A stretch of DNA of 64,000 nt from Stomoxys calcitrans (taxonomy: Eukaryota; Arthropoda; Insecta; Diptera; Muscidae), in NCBI RefSeq assembly GCF_963082655.1, contig NC_081554.1, positions 40,198,354 through 40,262,353 on the forward strand, in the 5' to 3' direction. The position numbers and the translations under genes were made by a program. How positions within the stretch are numbered: position 1 is the stretch's first letter; each line of letters opens with the position of its first letter. Below, piece by piece: positions 58,541 through 64,000 of this stretch. The notes beneath the pieces were generated by a model that saw only the letters and a program-made list of their open reading frames with translations, searched no databases and was not told where the DNA came from.

Positions 58541-59260
58541 GGGATAATATAGGCGACAATAGGAAACCTTACTGGATCGGAAGAGGTTTCGAATTGAATA
58601 TGTGAGTTAGCACTGATGAATGAGACACTGACGCGATCTTCTTTTAATAGAACGTGTATTGTTGTTGTAGCAGTGTGTTGTACACTTGCCGATGAAGGAC
58701 TCCATGGGGTCATTCCGATACGTACAACCGGCTGCCATGGGATTGACAGAACTCTGGTATTGCCAACTGGTGGTAGTTCATGCTAAACGGATGGCTCAGG
58801 CTGAAGGGAAGAACAGGTCTGGGCATCCACACTAAGGACCTAGAGAACGCGACAAAATCGAGTGTAATCATATTTACGTACAGTAAGTTGCCCATAGAGC
58901 AACCGGCAAGATAAAAGCGCGAATGGTCTTAGAGTCGTAGAATGAGATTAACGACTTCTATATGTATGGTATGATCTGCATCATCTGGTTGCTGGGTCAT
59001 AGGGGAGTAAGAGGGAGTAGGTGATAGATGTGAAATCGAAACCTCATAAGGCGATGCAGTCCGAGTTGATAGCGTGAGCAAAGTGCACCCATGTAGCACT
59101 ATCAAACAGTAAAACCGTCCGAAGGATGACGAAATCCTATGAGAAGAGGCTAATACTAAGTGATAGTTAGAAAATCAGTATGGGACTTCGGGCACAATTA
59201 TGGGGGAAATCTGTGGGGAAGACGATGAGACTTTGAAGCATTTCCTAACCCCATAAGCGT
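58541..59260 (+). pseudogene. I-type LINE RNase H remnant
   Basis: The plus strand has GDNRKPYWIGRGF before an S3 insertion and GIHTKDLENA-like, IIWLLGHRGVRG-like and ETLKHFLTP-like residues after it. It aligns with 29800-30480 but has many stops. Confidence 0.6.
58657..58740 (-). mobile_element. Retroposon S3, internally deleted
   Basis: On the minus strand CATGGCAGCCGGTTGTACG leads to TTCATCGGCAAG, which joins directly to TGTACAACACACTGCTACAA. The outer right arm GGCTGCC is deleted. Confidence 0.75.
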
Positions 59261-59399
59261 AAAAACACCTTTGGACGGTGGTCGGAGCATCCCCAGAAAA
59301 GTTTTAGCCTTCCACCCAGATTTTTAAAAGTTATGTTGTTTTTGACATTTGCTAATTTGCTTGCTATTCACAGAGTTCTAGCACCAACCCCAGAAAGAC

Positions 59400-59520
59400 G
59401 TGGTTGTTGTAGCCACGTTTTTATGTGAAGGTGGCGATCCTCGTCAAGCTCCTGTAGGTGAGCTAGGTCGTTCCGGTACAAAGGACCGATCGCCACGGGA
59501 ACAGGGTGGCCTTGCCTTGT
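59400..59520 (-). mobile_element. Retroposon S4
   Basis: On the minus strand GTGGCGATC pairs with GATCGCCAC (9 bp). Inside are CGGT/ACCG and AGCTC/GAGCT hairpins. After it comes CACAT/GTGG and the tail CTACAACAACC. Confidence 0.75.
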
Positions 59521-59985
59521 CATATCGATAATCATAGGCACTCAGTATTTGTGCAAGAGCCGGTGCGACCCGGCTGCTGTTGTAGCTGTCCGCGACTGCT
59601 GTTGTAGCTACTATGTATGGCTCATTCCACATCTGTCTGTTTCAACATATCAAAGCTATTTGAAGGCTTTTCTCTTACTTACTATGCTCAAAGGCATTCC
59701 GAGCAAAATGTTTCGTCTAACATATTTGGCGAACATATTACGGAAATAGTAACATTTTAATTTCGAAAATAAACGAAAATTATGTGTAGTATATTTAACA
59801 AACTTTAACTTATAAATTGTTCTTAAAGTTTAAATTTAACTTTTATACAAAATATAAAAGCTTCTTTTATTTATACATTAATAAATGTATAGTGCAAAAA
59901 GCTCAAAAAAACTTGGATTTTTTTAAATATTCACATGGAGTTACGGAACTAAATTGTGTGTCAAAAAAACAAACCAAAAACGAGA

Positions 59986-61872
59986 TTATTCTGTGTGTGG
60001 CTTAGTGCGAACAATTTCCCATGCTCCAATTGTGTAGCGGAACCAGATTAGGAATAAATCAACTCCCATTTGTAGCCACGACCAAAATGGTGTGAGTTTG
60101 GAGCCATCAATTTCATGCCAAGTTACAGCCACTTCACGTACTGGAATGTGTAATTGTTCAACAAGATATAGCAGCTCTACATCAAATGCCCTAAAATGTA
60201 TATAAATAAAAATGTTAATAAAATTCTCAAAGGTTTTTGTTAAAGTAAATATGAGGTACCATCGTTCTACATGCATAACGGTGAATAGTTTTTTAGCAGC
60301 TGATCTTGTCAATAGTTTAAATCCACATTGAGTGTCTTTCAAAGAACGCACAGCAAAAAGCCATACTAAAAAGTGAAAGCCGTACATAAGGAAAGTTCTG
60401 TAATGAAGAAAGTAAATTTTATATTATGTTATTTTTATACATATATATGATAGTTAAAAGTTGAGGAATATATAAACTATTGGGTTGCCCAAAAAGTAAT
60501 TGCGGATTTTTTAAAAGAAAGTAAATGCATTTTTAATAAAAATTAGAATGAACTTTAATCAAATATACTTTTTTTACACTTTTTTTCTAAAGCAAGCTAA
60601 ATGTCACAGCTGATAACTGACAGAAGAAAGAATGCAATAACAGAGTCACAAGCTGTGAAAAAATTTGTCAACGGCGACTATACGAAAAATCCGCAATTAC
60701 TTTTTGGGCAACCCAATACTATTAGTATTTCTTATTTCAAGTGTTACTGATGATGGTCTAGGTAAATTACAAATTTTGCCCATGAACATTCCACTAAGGA
60801 ACAGAGGCTTACTTCTCACATATCAATGAGTGCTGTTCGATTCAAGTTTAAACTCAATGATAAGGGGCCTCCTTTTTATAGCCGAGTCCGAACGGCGTGC
60901 CGCAGTGCGACACCTCTTTAGAGAGAAATGTTGCCAGCATTAGGAGGGGAAAACCACCGCTGAAAAATGTTTTTTCTGGTGTCGCCAGGATTTGAACCTG
61001 GGCGTTCAGCGTCATAGGCGGACATGCTAATCTCTGCGCTACGGTGGCCTCCTGGTCTAGGTAATCATCGAAAAGCATATTGTTGTGGTGAAAGCATCTG
61101 TGATAAGAAGCAATAATGTGATATCTGTTTTCTTCAACTCTATCTCACTTGGCGATAATAAGCTAATTTAAGAGTGGATTTTTTCGTTAAATTTTAATTA
61201 ATGATCATGTATTTGAGGCCACCGTAGTGCAGAGTTAAGCATGTCCGTCTATTACGCTGAACGCCTGGATTCGAATCCTGGCAAGAACATAATGAAAATT
61301 TTCAGCGGCGATTATCCCCTCCTAATGCTGGCTACTGTACCATTTGGTATGACAGCCATGTATAAACTTTTCCAAAAAGTGGTGTCGCACTGCGGCATGC
61401 CGTTCGGAGTTGGCTATATAATGGAGGTCCCTTATCATTGAGCTTAAAATTTGAATACTACAGCACTCATTGATTTGTGAGAAGTTTGCCCCTGTTCCTT
61501 CGTGGAAGGTTAATGGGCAAATTTGCGATTGTATTTTAAGAACAAGCGCGGCAAGTACAGAATACAATCCCATGACAGCCGTTTGTATGTACCGGATTGA
61601 CCCGATGAATTCCTTCATCGGCAAGGGCTGCCGCCTCAGTGTACCACACACTGCTACTACAACAACAGTTTTTGTTTTTATTACCTAAATGCACTTCTTG
61701 TGGCTATTGCATCTTGCTCCAAATGTGCCCTTGAGCCAATAACTACTGCATCTCTTTTCCAGCTATTGTTGATATTATTCAGTGCGTCGTACAGCTTATC
61801 TAAATCGGAGAATTTCGTAGCACCATCCGCATCGGCAAACAATAAATTACGGCCACGAGCACTTAGCATGCC
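59986..61872 (-). CDS. wol: ALG5 dolichyl-phosphate beta-glucosyltransferase, last three exons
   Basis: Minus-strand exons are 61685-61872 (188 bp), 60260-60397 (138 bp) and 59986-60190 (205 bp, stop included), all with GT/AG junctions. They join in frame (ag|a, tg|g) into 176 residues. ALG5 moves glucose from UDP-glucose to dolichyl phosphate on the ER membrane, for N-glycan precursors. The part seen starts GMLSARGRNLLFADADGATK, containing the GT2-family DAD metal/sugar motif. It continues GSRAHLEQDAIATRSAFR, MYGFHFLVWLFAV, KDTQCGFKLLTRSAAKKLF, HVERWAFDVELLYLVEQLHI, VTWHEIDGSKLTPFWSWLQM and LIWFRYTIGAWEI. About 150 N-terminal residues, with the membrane anchor, must lie right of the window. 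The 1.29-kb second intron is filled with a MITE, two SINEs and an S3; the last is 69 bp. Confidence 0.93.
60480..60716 (+). mobile_element. 237-bp mariner-type MITE in ALG5 intron
   Basis: Same length and orientation as 26537-26773, with TA on both sides and termini TTGGGTTGCCC/GGGCAACCCAA. Confidence 0.92.
60766..61052 (-). mobile_element. tRNA-derived SINE S1 in ALG5 intron
   Basis: A 287-bp copy with a perfect 12-bp target duplication TGGTCTAGGTAA (60754-60765, 61053-61064). It lies in the same strand sense as the gene. Confidence 0.93.
61215..61529 (+). mobile_element. tRNA-derived SINE S1 in ALG5 intron
   Basis: A-box-like CGTAGTGCAGAGTTAAGCA and B-box-like GATTCGAATCCTGGC, flanked by TGTATTT (61208-61214, 61530-61536). 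It is opposite to the gene and to the neighbouring S1 copy, forming an inverted SINE pair. Confidence 0.85.
61563..61673 (+). mobile_element. Retroposon S3 beside ALG5 splice donor
   Basis: It has CAGCC..GTACCGG, CCGATG/CATCGG, GGGCTGCCGCC, the perfect hairpin CAGTGT-ACCAC-ACACTG and the tail CTACTACAACAACAG. Its tail ends ~11 bp from the donor at 61684. Confidence 0.85.
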
Positions 61873-61967
61873 CTATAAAGATATATAAGATATATGACTT
61901 ATTATACAATTATGAATATAACAAAATTTTAAAAAAAATGTTGTTGGAACAAAATTGTGTTTTTCTG

Positions 61968-62085
61968 GTTGTAGCCATATTTACATGTGGAGGTGGCGAT
62001 TCTCGTCCAACTCCTGTAAGTTAAAAAGATCGTTCCGGTCCAAATGACCGATCGCCGCGGGAACAGTGTGGCCATTTGTTATATA
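61968..62085 (-). mobile_element. Retroposon S4
   Basis: On the minus strand CCGCGGCGATCGGTCATTTG leads to GAATCGCCACCTCCACATG and GGCTACAACC. The paired arms are partly mutated. Confidence 0.7.
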
Positions 62086-62177
62086 GAGGCGCCAATAACT
62101 CGCTTTGTCATTGCGGTCGTTGCAGATACTCAGTATGAAGCAGGTACTCAGTATTTAGCATTCACTATCCATAACCT

Positions 62178-62275
62178 GTTGTTGTTGTTGTTGTATAGTC
62201 AGGCGGCAGCCCTTGCCGTTGAAGGACTCCATCGGGTCAATCCGGTACGTACAACGGGCTGCCATGGGATTGATC
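62178..62275 (-). mobile_element. Retroposon S3
   Basis: On the minus strand CATGGCAGCCCGTTGTACG, ACCGGATTGACCCGATGG, CAACGGCAAGGGCTGCCGCC. The terminal hairpin is replaced by TGACTATACAACAACAAC. Confidence 0.75.
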
Positions 62276-62434
62276 CGTAACCTGTGGACGTACGCGGTAG
62301 CTAGCAGCTAATATCGGACCTTAATTTCACAGCCTGCGTGGTGCTCACAGCTATCCCGTGCCGGGCAACAAAATTATGCGTCTATGATGCTCGATTAGAC
62401 AAGGCGGTTTATTGGTGCCTTTAAATAACCAATG

Positions 62435-62548
62435 GCCACCTTGTTCCCGCGGCGATCGGCCCTTTAGACCGAAAGAGTTTGCTAACCAATAGGAGTTTGA
62501 CGAGGATCGCCACCTCCGCATGAAAATGTGGCTACAACAACCAAAACA
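62435..62548 (+). mobile_element. Retroposon S4
   Basis: GGCGATC and GATCGCC arms are intact. The 3' hairpin is CGCAT-GAAA-ATGTG with a GAAA tetraloop, then GGCTACAACAACC. Confidence 0.75.
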
Positions 62549-62640
62549 AAACTAACAAGTAAAAACGTGCTTAGTTCAGCCGGGCCAAATCTTAGGAATC
62601 TACCACCATGAATTCTTTCTAAATATGGGAGCTATATCTA

Positions 62641-63245
62641 AAGGGTGATTTTTTTGAGGTTAGGATTTTCATGCATTAGTATTTGACAGATCACGTGGGA
62701 TTTCAGAAAAGGGGTCAAAGAGAAAGATGCTCAGTATGCTTTGACATTTCATCATGAATAGACTTACTAACGAGCAACGCTTGCAAATCATTTTCAGTGA
62801 ATGGGCCCTAGAAAAGTTGGCAGAAAATCCGCTTTTTTATCGACAAATTTTGTTCAGCGATGAGGCTCATTTCTGGTTGAATGGCTACGTAAATAAGCAA
62901 AATTGCCGCATTTGGAGTGAAGAGCAACCAGAAGCCGTTCAAGAACTGCCCATGCATCCCGAAAAATGCACTGTTTGGTGTGGTTTGTACGCTGGTGGAA
63001 TCATTGGACCGTATTTTTTCAGATGCTGTTGGACGCAACGTTACGGTGAATGAACACATTTCAAACCGAACACTGATTTTGGTAATAAAATTCAATGATT
63101 TGCAAGCGTTGCTCGTTAGTAAGTCTATTCATGATGAAATGTCAAAGCATACTGAGCATCTTTCTCTTTGACACCATGTCTGAAATCCCACGTGATCTGT
63201 CAAATACTAATGCATGAAAATCCTAACCTCAAAAAAATCACCCTT
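62641..63245 (+). mobile_element. Mariner foldback derivative, 605 bp
   Basis: Flanked by TA (62639-62640, 63246-63247). Its inverted ends, 62641-62792 and 63094-63245, are each 152 bp with a handful of mismatches. Both include the transposase start codon and first codons. Homology of the right arm to 5' coding sequence continues inward to ~63050. Confidence 0.93.
62754..63053 (+). pseudogene. Mariner transposase, internally deleted
   Basis: A 99-codon frame reads MNRLTNEQRLQII, then directly WALEKLAENPLFYRQ, ILFSDEAHFWLNGYVNKQN (first catalytic Asp in FSDE) and PEKCTVWCGLYAGGIIGPYF. A frameshift follows at ~63020. The DNA-binding N-terminal domain and the second and third catalytic acids are missing, so it cannot be active. 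Confidence 0.85.
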
Positions 63246-63619
63246 TAGTTGTAGACCGAATTGGACCGTACTTGGCACAGTTGTTGGGAGTCATAACAGA
63301 ACACTATGTGCAAAATTTCAGCCAAATCGGACAAAAATTGCTGCTTCGAGGGGCTCAGGAAATCAAATCGGGAGATCGGTTTATATGGGAGCTATATCAG
63401 TTTATAGACCGAATTGGACCGTACTTGGCTCCGTTTTTTAAAAGTCATAACGGACTGCTTTGTGCACAATTTCAGTCAAATCGGATGAAAATTGAGGCTT
63501 CCGGGGGCTTAAAAAGTCAAATCGGGAGATCAGTTTATATGGGAGCTATATCAGGTTCTTGACTAATTTGGGCCGTACTTGGCACAGTTCTTGAAAGTCA
63601 TACCAAAACTGCTACATAC

Positions 63620-64000
63620 TTATTTACTTAATTGGCTATGACAGAACATTTGTTCCACTAGCCCAACGTAGAATAGCGTACCAAGCACCTCGATCTTCTG
63701 CGCTCATTCTAAAATCTCGAACACCAAGTTTCGAGGTATCCCCCACTACTTGATCTTTACATCGGGATTTTGGTCTTCCCGGTTTGCGTGTACCACCGTG
63801 TCTGCCTTTAAAAGACTTCTTTGCTGGAGCTTCTTCATTTATTCTGACAACATGACCTAGCCAACGCAGCCGTTGTATTTTGATGCGTGTAACTATGCTA
63901 CCGTCGTCATACAGCTCGTGGTTCATACGTCGCCTATATTCTCCATTAACGCAAACTGGTCCATATATTTTACGAAGGATCATTCTCTCAAATACTCCAA
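63620..64000 (-). mobile_element. LINE C-terminal end (RTE-like), runs off window
   Basis: The minus-strand frame from 63983 reads MILRKIYGPVCVNGEYRRR, MNHELYD, IKIQRLRWLGHVVRINEEAP and RKPGRPKSRCKDQV, then LGVRDFRMSAEDRGAWY. This is the conserved C-terminal domain following RT in a widespread insect LINE group resembling RTE. The frame is open throughout. The 5' part lies beyond the right edge. The 3' end near 63620 has a TTTACTTAATTGGC word. Confidence 0.8.

Larger units (their letters stand above)
62555..63615 (-). mobile_element. DINE-1-like remnant with mariner insert
   Basis: 3' end at left: ACAAGTAAAAACGTGCTTAG, decayed hairpin TTCAGCCGGGCC, CTACCACCATG. After the mariner, monomers with GGTTTATATGGGAGCTATAT and GACCGAATTGGACCGTACTT resume. 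The 5' end is replaced by an RTE-like LINE. Confidence 0.75.

Noticed and set aside
61880..64000. N-terminal exons of ALG5
   Set aside because: No signal-anchor or early GT2 motif was found on the minus strand here; the DNA is retroposons, a DINE, a mariner and a LINE.

Overview
This window is AT-rich, intron-bearing DNA from a higher fly. The genes point to Diptera: a Tec/Btk29A-type PH-domain exon, an ALG5 (wollknaeuel) gene and a CFAP20/Bug22-like gene. So do the repeats, which include INE-1/DINE-1-like Helentrons with GTCY-type microsatellites. The dense mix of these with jockey- and I-type LINEs, tRNA-derived SINEs and mariner MITEs suggests a calyptrate (muscid-like) genome, but species cannot be fixed from sequence alone.

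Only three host loci are convincing. (1) 33840-34082 (-) is a first coding exon of a Btk29A/Tec-family kinase; its later exons are not in view. (2) 38666-39483 (+) is a complete three-exon CFAP20/Bug22-like gene of 230 codons with a C-terminal extension. (3) 59986-61872 (-) holds the last three exons of ALG5, dolichyl-phosphate beta-glucosyltransferase; the 5' exons lie beyond the right edge. A fourth candidate, a short terminal exon at 25332-25430 (+), is weak.

The rest is mostly mobile DNA. 0-17.7 kb: I-type LINE fragments, several DINE-1-like elements, a diverged tandem family ('D') and a decayed mariner. 17.8-20.5 kb: unique non-coding DNA. 20.5-31.6 kb: DINEs, LINE debris, and a jockey element split by a younger LINE whose ORF is intact. 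32.4-38.3 kb: a DINE with (AT)n and GTCY arrays, the Btk exon and family D. 39.6-42.4 kb: a 29-bp minisatellite just 3' of the CFAP20-like gene. 43-55 kb: LINE, DINE and mariner layers. 55.2-57.2 kb: unique DNA. 57.2-64 kb: LINE debris, ALG5 with TE-filled introns, a DINE carrying a mariner, and an RTE-like LINE end.

The most unusual observations are two ~100-120 bp CAA-tailed retroposon families (here S3 and S4). They differ in primary sequence but can adopt the same predicted fold: a three-way junction, then a hairpin, then a shared CTACAACAAC tail. Other points of interest are three DINE-1-like subfamilies with similar ends but different ~150-bp tandem monomers, a mariner converted into a long-TIR foldback, and the minisatellite made of palindromic units. 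Repeat boundaries without a stated target-site duplication are approximate.
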